A stretch of 7,382 nucleotides of DNA from Prevotellamassilia sp. (GTDB lineage Bacteria; Bacteroidota; Bacteroidia; Bacteroidales; Bacteroidaceae): contig JAHAWW010000202.1 of assembly GCA_018383375.1 (NCBI GenBank), positions 1-7,382 of the forward strand. The letters are read 5' to 3'. The notes beneath the pieces are model-generated. The model saw nothing but the letters and a program-made list of their open reading frames with translations. It had not been told where the DNA came from and ran no database searches. Made by a program: the position numbers and the translations under genes. Each line of letters begins with the position of its first letter. Position 1 is the first letter of the stretch. Positions 1 to 6,568 of this stretch are shown one piece after another.

Positions 1-1
1 G

Positions 2-553
2 CTTGGCGCCATCTATGTGCACGCCTCAATGGCCAGCAATGCTGACTTTGGCGCATTCTTCGGTCTGCTTGTGCCGGCCATGTCGGGATTTATGATGTTG
101 CATTATGTCTCTTCACTCATATCAGACCATCTCAAACCGGTGGAAACGGCTTTGGCTTATGTGGGCGAACGCACACTCTATATCTTCGCATGGCACCTGC
201 TGGCCTTCAAACTGGTGAGCATCATCAAGGTGGCCGCCTACGGACTGCCCTGGCTGGCAGTGGGTGGACACACGGTGGTGAACCATGCCACCGACGACTT
301 GTTCTGGCTACTCTATACCATCGTGGGTGTCGGTGTTCCCCTTGGCGGTTTGGCCCTTTACCGGCACTATGCCAAAACAGTGGATTTCTCCACAAAGAGT
401 TGCGTGAAATACACCATTAAGGGCCTCATCAAGTTGGGCTATTATATATATATAGGTATAAAGAAGACTCTGATTTATCTCTGGCAATGCCTCGTAGGCT
501 TCTGGCGGGCACTCAAAGACATCGTGAAAGCTTCAAGTCCCAACGAAGAATAA
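2..553 (+). CDS. Acyltransferase family membrane protein, C-terminal fragment (5' end outside window)
   Basis: The frame is open from the first bases, so the start lies upstream; about 183 C-terminal residues are visible, ending at TAA 551-553. The visible part is membrane protein. Hydrophobic segments include one near FFGLLVPAMSGFMML, one near TLYIFAWHLLAFKLV and one near LFWLLYTIVGVGVPLGGLAL, followed by a basic, amphipathic tail with a tyrosine-rich stretch. The 'GERTLYIFAWHLLAFKLV' segment resembles the late helices of the acyltransferase_3 / fucose 4-O-acetylase-like family, where a 'G..TL.I...H' pattern is common. Such proteins transfer acyl groups, often acetyl, to sugars or surface glycans at the inner membrane. 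The catalytic N-terminal half is missing, so the substrate cannot be told. A GTG at 17 could be misread as a start, but the frame continues upstream of it. The next gene is 460 bp away across a repeat element, so no operon link is implied. Confidence 0.7.
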   Translation, partial: LGAIYVHASMASNADFGAFFGLLVPAMSGFMMLHYVSSLISDHLKPVETALAYVGERTLYIFAWHLLAFKLVSIIKVAAYGLPWLAVGGHTVVNHATDDLFWLLYTIVGVGVPLGGLALYRHYAKTVDFSTKSCVKYTIKGLIKLGYYIYIGIKKTLIYLWQCLVGFWRALKDIVKASSPNEE

Positions 554-566
554 ATTTTCAGACTAA

Positions 567-655
567 AAGTCTAAGGGACTAAAAGACTAAGAGAGTAAAA
601 GAGTTTTAGCGGCCTCGCCACTTTTTGTCTCTTCGACTTTTTGTCTTTTTGACTT
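567..655. repeat. Imperfect inverted repeat of ACTAAAAG-type words after the acyltransferase gene
   Basis: The purine-rich stretch 567-601 is matched by the reverse complement of the pyrimidine-rich stretch 621-655 at 27 of 35 positions without gaps (counted by hand). The word ACTAAAAG occurs at 562-569 and 578-585 and again at 954-961 on the far side of the larger element. GACTAAAAGTC at 561-571 is itself a small hairpin. A transcript could fold into a long, weak, A/U-rich stem just after the stop at 553, which might end or protect the upstream message. The function is unknown. Confidence 0.55.
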
Positions 656-672
656 GTAGAGTTTTAGCGGCC
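600..672. repeat. 15-bp repeat AGAGTTTTAGCGGCC, two direct copies plus one inverted copy
   Basis: AGAGTTTTAGCGGCC occurs at 600-614 and identically at 658-672. A third copy with one mismatch lies inverted at 918-932. The third copy makes this word the outer edge of the large inverted repeat, while the extra left copy suggests a partial duplication of that edge. Confidence 0.75.
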
Positions 673-939
673 AAGAGAGCCCTGTAAGGGCGTTACAAAA
701 TTAGCCCGGGTCGTTAGGCCCGGGTAGAGGTTATCCTAATAAAATCCGGCCTGCAAGGTCGGCACATCAAGCGGTTTTAGCCGCCTTTTTATGCGAAATA
801 TGATTATCAATATAGGCGCTTCATTGTGCCGACCTTACAGGCCGGAATATGGGAGGCCATATTAAACCCAGGCCTTCGACCTGGGCTATATACGTGACGC
901 CCTTACAGGGCTTGCCAGGCCGCTCAAACTCTTTGACTC
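651..939. repeat. Large nested inverted-repeat element (REP/BIME-like) with six small hairpins
   Basis: The arm 651-766 matches the reverse complement of 825-939. Each arm carries the same three small palindromes in mirror order. The outer ones are GCCCTGTAAGGGC at 679-691 and its partner at 899-911. The middle ones are CCCGGG-type stems at 705-724 and 867-885. The inner ones are CCGGCCTGCAAGGTCGG at 746-762 and its partner at 829-845. Stem bases are well kept, while the spacers between stems, for example 725-745 against 846-866, have diverged. This is what selection for, or origin from, structured units would give. Dispersed palindromes of the 'GCCCTG.AAGGGC' kind are common between Bacteroidales genes. 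The arrangement resembles REP/BIME elements moved by RAYT transposases, but no transposase gene is present here. It sits between two genes of the same direction. Confidence 0.8.
769..790 (+). terminator. Weak terminator-like hairpin at the centre of the inverted-repeat element
   Basis: GCGG at 771-774 pairs with CCGC at 781-784 around a TTTTAG loop, followed by CTTTTT at 785-790. The stem is only four to five pairs, so intrinsic termination alone would be weak. Its position at the centre of the large stem may strengthen it. Confidence 0.3.
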
Positions 940-966
940 ATTGTCTCTAAAAAACTAAAAGACAAA

Positions 967-994
967 AGGCTGTAAGCGATTACGCCTATTGTTG
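967..994 (+). promoter_or_regulatory. Short hairpin or operator and possible -7 box before the fusion gene
   Basis: AGGC (967-970) and GTAA (972-975) pair with TTAC (980-983) and GCCT (984-987), leaving one bulged T and a GCGA loop. As DNA this is an operator-like inverted repeat; as RNA it would be an eight-pair stem with a GNRA-type loop. It is directly followed by TATTGTTG at 987-994, one mismatch from the Bacteroidetes -7 box TAnnTTTG. That would place transcription start near 1001 and leave a leader of about a dozen bases before ATG 1014. No convincing -33 TTG is seen at the right distance, so the promoter call is weak. Confidence 0.3.
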
Positions 995-1013
995 ACCAAA
1001 TACATACATCAAT

Positions 1014-4000
1014 ATGAAACTCAACGTCGACGTTTTCCTGCTCTGTCATCATCCGGAGGCCATAGCCGAGACGGCGCATATTCTCCAAAACAATGAGGCC
1101 GTGGAGCATATCTATCTGCTGATGCCATCGTCAGAGACACCACTGCCCGAAATGGGGGAGAAAATCCGTGCCATCTATACAGACAATCCCGCGTCAATGC
1201 GTTTTATGCGCACTGCGGCAAAAAGACTCGAAGCGCGCTATGCCTTGTTTTATCTCAAACCGACCACACTGACCCTCGGCTACCGCTGTATCGAGCGACT
1301 CATACAGACGGCCGAAAACACCGGCGCCATGATGGTCTATGCCGACCGCTATGAAACCAAAGAAGGCCACACCGAGTCTCATCCGGTGATTGACTACACG
1401 CCCGGAAGCGTCAGAGACGATTTTGACTTTGGCGGGCTTTGGCTGGTGCGTGCCACAGGGGTTAAACGTTTTGTGGAAGAAGAGGGCAATGCACGCTATA
1501 GCTATGCTGCGCCTTATGCACTTCGCTTGAGTTTGAGCCGGCAAGGCGACATCTTCCATTTGAGCGAAATGCTCTACACCGAAACCGAGACCGACCTCCG
1601 CAAGAGCGGCGAGCGACAATTTGACTATGTCAACCCCGCCGCACGCGAAACCCAACTGGAGTGTGAGCGCATCTGCTCGGTTCATCTCAAACAAATCGGT
1701 GCTTGGCTGGCTCCCGACGAAATCGACGAACTGCCTAAACCCGACGAAGAGGCTTTTGCCGTGAGAGCCTCGGTCATCATACCCGTTCGCAACCGCCATC
1801 GCACCATTGCCGACGCCGTGGAGAGTGCGCTTGGACAAGAAACACGCTTCGACTTCAACGTCATTGTGGTCGACAACCATTCGACCGATGGCACGTCTGA
1901 AGCACTCGACGCCTTGGCACATCAGCACGACAATCTGGTGGTCATTCGTCCCGAGCAGACCGACCTCGGCATTGGTGGCTGCTGGGATTTGGCCATAAGA
2001 GATCCACGCTGCGGCCTCTATGCCGTGCAACTCGACTCTGACGACCTATACAGTTCGCCGGCCACGCTACAAACCATCGTCGACACCTTCGAACACCAAG
2101 GAGCGGCTATGGTGATTGGCGCCTATCGCATGGTGGATTTTGAACTCAAAACATTGCCGCCGGGACTCATTGCCCACAACGAATGGACCAACGAAAACGG
2201 GCGAAACAACGCTCTGCGCATCAACGGACTCGGCGCACCGCGAGCATTCCGCACCGACGTGTTGCGCCGTGTGGGCTTCCCCAACACTTCTTATGGCGAG
2301 GATTATGCCCTCGGCCTCTTTTTCACCCGTCTCTACCGCATCGGACGCATCTATGACGAGCTCTATCTCTGTCGGCGATGGGACGGCAACTCAGACGCCG
2401 CACTTTCAACGGACAAAATCAACCGCAACAATCGCTATAAAGACCAACTCCGCACCATCGAGATTAAAGCCCGTCAAGAGATGCTCGCACGCTGGAACCA
2501 CAGCGTGAACCAAGATGAGGTGAAAGCCTTTGTGGAGAAACAACTTCGTCTGTGGCCGGAGGCCCGAAAGCGGTTTGAAGACCTCGAGCGCAACATCATG
2601 ACACGCGAGTTGCCCACCGAAGACTATGCGCTCACCGTGCAATACAATCCCTGCCGAATCACCTCGACCGCGGCCAAGATTGACAAACGCAATCTCAAAA
2701 AACGTCCCTGCTTCCTCTGCGACAAAAACCGGCCACCCCAGCAACACGACCTGCCGATTGAGGGCAAATACCACGTGCTCATCAATCCTTTCCCCATATT
2801 GCCTTATCACCTCACCATTCCCACACGCCGTCACCTGCCGCAACGCCTCACCACACTCACTGCAGCCATGGGGCCATTGGCTTGGAACATGCCCGAGTTT
2901 ATGGTGTTCTACAATGGTGGACGCTGTGGTGCTTCGGCCCCCGACCACGCCCATCTTCAAGCCGGTCTGCGCGGCGTGGCACCGCTCGAGCGGGAATGGA
3001 AATATTTTGAAAACCGCTTAGAGAAGATTTATCCCCTCTCGACCACCGAAGAAGCCGAACTTGAAGAGCACGGCTATCCCGGCCGAAGCGTCGGGCTCTA
3101 TATCTTGCAAGACTATGTCTGTCCGGCATTCGTGGTGCTCGGCGGCCGGCCCGGCGGTGAATATTATCTGCTCTCCAAACTCCTTGGCGCGCTGCCCGTC
3201 GAACCCGGTCAGGTAGAGCCCGACATCAACCTGCTGGCCTGGCGAAGCGAAGGCGGACCTGTCGACAAAGACAGCCTTGTGTTTGTCGTCTTCCCGCGCC
3301 GTTGCCACCGTCCCGAATGCTACTATCGCGGCGGTTCAGAAGGCCTGCTCATCAGTCCGGGTGCGCTCGATATGGCCGGACTCATCATCACGCCGCGTGA
3401 AGAAGACTTTCACAAGATAGACACCGAGACTGCCGCCGGCATACTGCGCGAAGTCTCCTACACCGAAGGCCAGATTGACCAAGTGGCCAAGAAACTGCGT
3501 GCCCAGCAACGCACCGCCTCCGACCCTCAGAGCGAAGAAGACAACCTCCTGCTCGACGAGGAGCCCCTCGTGAGCGTAGGCATTATGCGACGTGGCAGTC
3601 TCAAATTCTCTCTCACCGGTTCATACGAAGCCAAAGGCGAAGAAGTGCACGGACCGCAAGAAGCCCTCTTCCGCGACGGCGGCATCTTCTGGAGAGGCAA
3701 TCTCTACAGCGAACTCATCTTCACCCCCGTCAGCTCCGAAGCAGCCTTCACCCTCGAAGACGTCACCATCGGCGACGGGTTCCATTGGCAACGTCAAGAG
3801 GCCCAAACCTTTGGCGGCACCTTGCGCATCATCGTGGACGAAGAGCAACTTGTTGTCATCAACGAAGTGCCTGTCGAAGACTATCTTTGCAGCGTCATCA
3901 GCAGCGAAATGAGTGCCAAGTCGAGCCTCGAATTGCTCAAGACCCACGCCATCGTGTCGCGCAGCTGGCTGTTCAGTCAAATGAAACAACGCCGTGCAGG

Positions 4001-4871
4001 TGCCGCATCCAGTGGAGCCGGTTTCTTCTCGTTTGTGCGCAAAGACGACGAGCTCATCAAGTGGTACGACCGCGAAGACCACACACTCTTTGACGTTTGT
4101 GCAGACGACCATTGCCAGCGCTATCAAGGCATCACCCGAGCGACTAATCCCACTGTGCTTGAGGCCGTCAAGTCCTCCCGTGGCATGGTGTTGCAAGAGG
4201 CCGGCGGCAGACTCTGTGATGCCCGTTTCTCGAAATGCTGCGGCGGTGTCACCGAACAATTCTCCACGTGCTGGGGCGAACAAGATTTTAGCTACCTGCG
4301 CTCAGTGACCGACGACGAAGCCTGTGCACCCGTCAACCTTTCCAACGAAGCCGATGCCCGCGCCTGGATAATGAGCCGCCCCGACGCCTTCTGTGACGAA
4401 ACCCGTCCCGAGGTGCTCCAGCAAATCCTCAACGACTACGACCGCGAAACGCCCGATTTCTATCGCTGGCACGTCACCTATACGGCCGACGAACTCACCG
4501 AAATCGTCCGCCGGAAACGCGAAGAAGATTTTGGCCGCATCATCGACCTCATCCCTGTGGAGCGAGGCAGTGGCGGTCGCATCAAACGTCTTCGCATTGT
4601 CGGCACCAACTGCGCCATGATTATTGGCAAGGAACTCGAGATACGCCGCTCGTTGGCACCATCCCATCTGCTCAGCGCTGCTTTTGTCGTTGAGCGTGGG
4701 CCTATCACCGACGGCCATCCCTCGTCGTTCACCCTGCATGGAGCCGGCTGGGGCCACGGCGTCGGACTCTGCCAAATTGGTGCCGCAGCCATGAGTCTCA
4801 AAGGCTACGGCTACCGCCAAATCCTCACCCATTATTACAAGGGTGCCGTCATCCGCAAACTGTATTCATAG
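1014..4871 (+). CDS. Four-part fusion: GT-A-like region, GT2 glycosyltransferase, DUF4922 (HIT/GalT-like), SpoIID/LytB domain
   Basis: A 1285-residue protein in one unbroken frame. Residues 1-250 look like a degenerate GT-A fold (hydrophobic strand at the start, 'MVYADRYE' near 107-114). Residues 252-480 form a family 2 glycosyltransferase: strand ASVIIPVRNR, nucleotide-sugar motif DSDD at 341-344, acidic GED at 428-430 and RRWDGNSD from 454. Residues about 540-835 match DUF4922 and carry CFLC at 566-569 and HAHLQ at 645-649. These resemble the zinc CxxC and catalytic HxHxQ of GalT and Ap4A phosphorylase. Residues 852-1285 are SpoIID/LytB, the family that cleaves glycan strands of peptidoglycan: E965 in ISSEM is the expected catalytic acid, H1023/C1029/H1033/C1034 resemble the zinc site of clostridial SpoIID, and HGAGWGHGVGLCQ starts at 1242. 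No signal peptide or membrane helix is visible, so a cytoplasmic location is inferred. ATG 1014 follows an A/T-rich leader without Shine-Dalgarno. An AmpG-like carrier follows. Confidence 0.88.
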   Translation: MKLNVDVFLLCHHPEAIAETAHILQNNEAVEHIYLLMPSSETPLPEMGEKIRAIYTDNPASMRFMRTAAKRLEARYALFYLKPTTLTLGYRCIERLIQTAENTGAMMVYADRYETKEGHTESHPVIDYTPGSVRDDFDFGGLWLVRATGVKRFVEEEGNARYSYAAPYALRLSLSRQGDIFHLSEMLYTETETDLRKSGERQFDYVNPAARETQLECERICSVHLKQIGAWLAPDEIDELPKPDEEAFAVRASVIIPVRNRHRTIADAVESALGQETRFDFNVIVVDNHSTDGTSEALDALAHQHDNLVVIRPEQTDLGIGGCWDLAIRDPRCGLYAVQLDSDDLYSSPATLQTIVDTFEHQGAAMVIGAYRMVDFELKTLPPGLIAHNEWTNENGRNNALRINGLGAPRAFRTDVLRRVGFPNTSYGEDYALGLFFTRLYRIGRIYDELYLCRRWDGNSDAALSTDKINRNNRYKDQLRTIEIKARQEMLARWNHSVNQDEVKAFVEKQLRLWPEARKRFEDLERNIMTRELPTEDYALTVQYNPCRITSTAAKIDKRNLKKRPCFLCDKNRPPQQHDLPIEGKYHVLINPFPILPYHLTIPTRRHLPQRLTTLTAAMGPLAWNMPEFMVFYNGGRCGASAPDHAHLQAGLRGVAPLEREWKYFENRLEKIYPLSTTEEAELEEHGYPGRSVGLYILQDYVCPAFVVLGGRPGGEYYLLSKLLGALPVEPGQVEPDINLLAWRSEGGPVDKDSLVFVVFPRRCHRPECYYRGGSEGLLISPGALDMAGLIITPREEDFHKIDTETAAGILREVSYTEGQIDQVAKKLRAQQRTASDPQSEEDNLLLDEEPLVSVGIMRRGSLKFSLTGSYEAKGEEVHGPQEALFRDGGIFWRGNLYSELIFTPVSSEAAFTLEDVTIGDGFHWQRQEAQTFGGTLRIIVDEEQLVVINEVPVEDYLCSVISSEMSAKSSLELLKTHAIVSRSWLFSQMKQRRAGAASSGAGFFSFVRKDDELIKWYDREDHTLFDVCADDHCQRYQGITRATNPTVLEAVKSSRGMVLQEAGGRLCDARFSKCCGGVTEQFSTCWGEQDFSYLRSVTDDEACAPVNLSNEADARAWIMSRPDAFCDETRPEVLQQILNDYDRETPDFYRWHVTYTADELTEIVRRKREEDFGRIIDLIPVERGSGGRIKRLRIVGTNCAMIIGKELEIRRSLAPSHLLSAAFVVERGPITDGHPSSFTLHGAGWGHGVGLCQIGAAAMSLKGYGYRQILTHYYKGAVIRKLYS

Positions 4872-5052
4872 TGCGGCCTTTTCTTTTGTTTGGTTTATTT
4901 GTTATGGGGCCTTTTTCTGCCATCTTTTCAAAGAAAACATTAATCAAAAGAGGCCTGAGAGCGGCGTGGCAAGCCATGTAATGACGCAGCCCGGCAATCC
5001 ACGCTTCAACGCTTCGCGACTCTTTGCTCAGCCGCCCGGGGGACCGACGTCA

Positions 5053-5080
5053 ACCATTTTATTGACGTCAATCAAATGGT
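5053..5080. promoter_or_regulatory. 28-bp near-perfect palindrome upstream of the carrier gene
   Basis: Centred between 5066 and 5067, 13 of 14 base pairs match. The core ATTGACGTCAAT (5061-5072) is a perfect 12-bp palindrome; outside one T/C mismatch, ACCATTT (5053-5059) pairs with AAATGGT (5074-5080). A half-copy GACGTCAA also lies at 5046-5053, 18 bp upstream of the same word at 5064-5071. The site overlaps the proposed -33 TTG (5062-5064), so a bound dimeric regulator would be placed to repress. It could also be an RNA hairpin, but no T run follows, so it is not a terminator. Confidence 0.6.
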
Positions 5081-5093
5081 CTTCTACAATTTG
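5062..5093 (+). promoter_or_regulatory. Candidate Bacteroidetes-type promoter for the carrier gene
   Basis: TTG at 5062-5064 is followed after 20 bases by TACAATTTG at 5085-5093, close to TAnnTTTG with one extra base. Start of transcription near 5100 would favour translation from ATG 5124 over ATG 5076, which lies inside both this promoter and the palindrome. The extra base makes the match imperfect. Confidence 0.3.
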
Positions 5094-5123
5094 TCCCACA
5101 TGCACCCCACAAACCCAATCCCT

Positions 5124-6437
5124 ATGACCACTCCCAATCAAACCGTTCGTCACCGTTCGCCGCTACGCGGTCCGTGGCGCTGGGTGCCTTCACTCTATTT
5201 CATCGAAGGCCTCCCCAATGTCATTGTTGTCACCCTTTCAGTGGTGATGTACAAGCGACTTGGTTTATCCAACGAAGACATCACCTTCTACACCTCATGG
5301 CTCTATCTGCCGTGGATGATTAAACCATTTTGGAGCCCGCTGGTCGAAGCCTTCGGGTCGCGACGCTCTTGGGTGCTCACGATGCAGTGGGTGATGGGTG
5401 CGGCCATGGCGGCTATGGCTTTTGCCCTTCCGCTTGGTGGCTACGTGAAGTGGACCCTGGCCCTGTTTTGGCTCATCGCCTTCAGCAGCGCCACCCACGA
5501 CATTGCCGCCGACGGCTATTATATGGAACGTCTCACAGCGCGGCAGCAATCATTCTTTGTCGGCATTCGCTCCACGTTCTACCGCATCGCCATGATAGCC
5601 GGCCAGGGCCTGCTGCTGATGTTTGTGGGGCGGCTTGAGATACTCACCAAAAGTCCCGTCAAGCCGTGGATGATTACCTTCACCTGTGTGGGCGTGTTGC
5701 TCATCCTCTTTGGCCTCTATCACAGGCGGGCCATGTTGCCGTCGAAGGCTGAAAAAGCCCCACGGTTATCGCGCGGCTTCCTCCTTGACTATCTCACCAC
5801 CTTCGGTCGTTTCTTCACCAAGCCCGGAGTCGTGGCAGCCCTGCTCTTCATGATGTGCTATCGTCTGCCCGAGGCACTGCTCACCAAGATTTGCCCACTG
5901 TTTTTCCTCGACGAGATAGACCGGGGTGGTTTAGCCTTGACCACGGGCGACATCGGTCTTGTGCAAGGCACGGTGGGCGTGTTGGGCCTGCTTTTGGGCG
6001 GCGTGTTGGGCGGCGTGTTGGTGTCGCGTCACGGTTTCAACCGCTGGCTGTGGCCTATGGTTTGCGCCATTTCGCTGCCCAATGTGGTCTATGTCATCTT
6101 GGCCTACTATCAGCCTCAAAACCTCATCTTCATCAGTTCGATGGTTTTTGTGGAGCAACTGGGCTATGGCTTTGGTTTCACCGCCTATATGCTCTTCCTG
6201 CTCTATTATGCCAAGGGCGCCCACGAAACCGCACACTACGCCTTCTGCACGGGCTTTATGACATTGGGCATGATGCTGCCCGGTCTTTTTGCCGGGTTTA
6301 TACAAACGTCGATGGGCTATCTCAATTTCTTCATACTCGTCTGCTGCCTCGTGCCCGTCACTTTTATTGTTTCGTCGCTCATCAAGGTGTCTGACGAGTT
6401 TGGACGCAAGACTGTGGGTAAGGCCGAAACGGCTTGA
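5124..6437 (+). CDS. AmpG-like MFS carrier (putative muropeptide permease)
   Basis: A polytopic carrier of 437 residues from ATG 5124, with hydrophobic segments spread along the whole length, consistent with about 12 membrane helices. The opening 'PSLYFIEGLPNVIVVTLSVVMYKRLGLSN' and 'SWLYLPWMIKPFWSPLVEAFGSRRSWV' fit AmpG-like MFS proteins, and HDIAADGYY near 125-132 matches the acidic 'QDI..D' motif of that group. AmpG brings GlcNAc-anhydroMurNAc peptides into the cytoplasm for cell-wall recycling. E. coli AmpG is longer (about 490 residues), so the substrate here is inferred. The preceding SpoIID fusion gene supports a peptidoglycan role. ATG 5076 and ATG 5100 are in frame and would add 16 or 8 residues; 5124 is preferred because 5076 lies inside a palindrome and candidate promoter. 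A 12-bp tandem repeat at 5994-6017 encodes the Gly/Leu/Val-rich stretch LLGGVLGGVLV. A bidirectional terminator follows about 50 bp after the stop. Confidence 0.85.
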   Translation: MTTPNQTVRHRSPLRGPWRWVPSLYFIEGLPNVIVVTLSVVMYKRLGLSNEDITFYTSWLYLPWMIKPFWSPLVEAFGSRRSWVLTMQWVMGAAMAAMAFALPLGGYVKWTLALFWLIAFSSATHDIAADGYYMERLTARQQSFFVGIRSTFYRIAMIAGQGLLLMFVGRLEILTKSPVKPWMITFTCVGVLLILFGLYHRRAMLPSKAEKAPRLSRGFLLDYLTTFGRFFTKPGVVAALLFMMCYRLPEALLTKICPLFFLDEIDRGGLALTTGDIGLVQGTVGVLGLLLGGVLGGVLVSRHGFNRWLWPMVCAISLPNVVYVILAYYQPQNLIFISSMVFVEQLGYGFGFTAYMLFLLYYAKGAHETAHYAFCTGFMTLGMMLPGLFAGFIQTSMGYLNFFILVCCLVPVTFIVSSLIKVSDEFGRKTVGKAETA

Positions 6438-6489
6438 TTGCCGGCGGGGAGGCAGCCACACGAAGCGCCCGAGGCCACAATCTGACATC

Positions 6490-6539
6490 AAAAAAAACAG
6501 GGATGCTGCTCCTCTGGGTGAGTGCATCCCCGTTTTTTT
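6490..6539. terminator. Bidirectional intrinsic terminator between convergent genes
   Basis: GGGATGC (6500-6506) pairs with GCATCCC (6524-6530) around a 17-base loop. After one A/C mismatch the stem continues as C-G and seven A-T pairs, because an A run at 6490-6497 faces a T run at 6533-6539. The U tract works on the plus strand for the carrier gene, and the A run gives a U tract on the minus strand for the gene ending at 6569. One element can therefore serve both units. Confidence 0.9.
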
Positions 6540-6568
6540 CATATAGGTGTGATGTTTTCCCCAACCAC

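Larger units (their letters stand above)
4872..5123. other. Intergenic region between fusion gene and AmpG-like carrier
   Basis: About 250 bp with no credible gene. The first 50 bases are T-rich but lack a strong stem before the T runs, so no clear intrinsic terminator separates the two genes. The centre (about 4950-5045) shows nothing recognisable. The last 75 bases hold a large palindrome and a possible promoter. Read-through from the fusion gene into the carrier therefore remains possible alongside a promoter of its own. Confidence 0.5.

Noticed and set aside
441..456. TATATATATA run as a promoter
   Set aside because: It lies inside the acyltransferase coding sequence (YYIYIGI) with no properly spaced -33 element or gene start downstream.
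558..966. CRISPR array suggested by repeated short words
   Set aside because: The repeated units are short and irregularly spaced, there are no spacers of equal length, and no cas gene is visible.
1194..2030. Long minus-strand open frame (278 codons) opposite the fusion gene
   Set aside because: It lies wholly within the glycosyltransferase coding region, and its translation shows no family features. Other antisense frames at 3621-4283, 4302-4832 and 5931-6626 are rejected for the same reason.
3519..3566. Fusion of DUF4922 and SpoIID as an artefact of assembly
   Set aside because: The frame runs through an acidic, linker-like stretch without interruption or change in base composition, so a natural fusion is more likely.
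4872..4960. Intrinsic terminator after the fusion gene
   Set aside because: T-rich tracts and GGCCT/AGGCC words exist, but no stable stem lies directly before a T run.
5061..5072. ATTGACGTCAAT as an FNR/CRP-type or CRE-type site
   Set aside because: FNR/CRP sites need a spacer between TTGA-like half-sites, which is absent; CRE is eukaryotic. It is kept only as an operator of unknown ownership.
5076..5123. ATG 5076 as start of the AmpG-like carrier
   Set aside because: It lies inside the 28-bp palindrome and upstream of the candidate -7 box, and the 16 added residues look unlike a carrier N-terminus. It remains possible.
5994..6020. 12-bp tandem repeat in the carrier gene
   Set aside because: Two copies encoding LLGGVLGGVLV in a Gly-rich membrane helix are common in MFS proteins; too little for a finding of its own.
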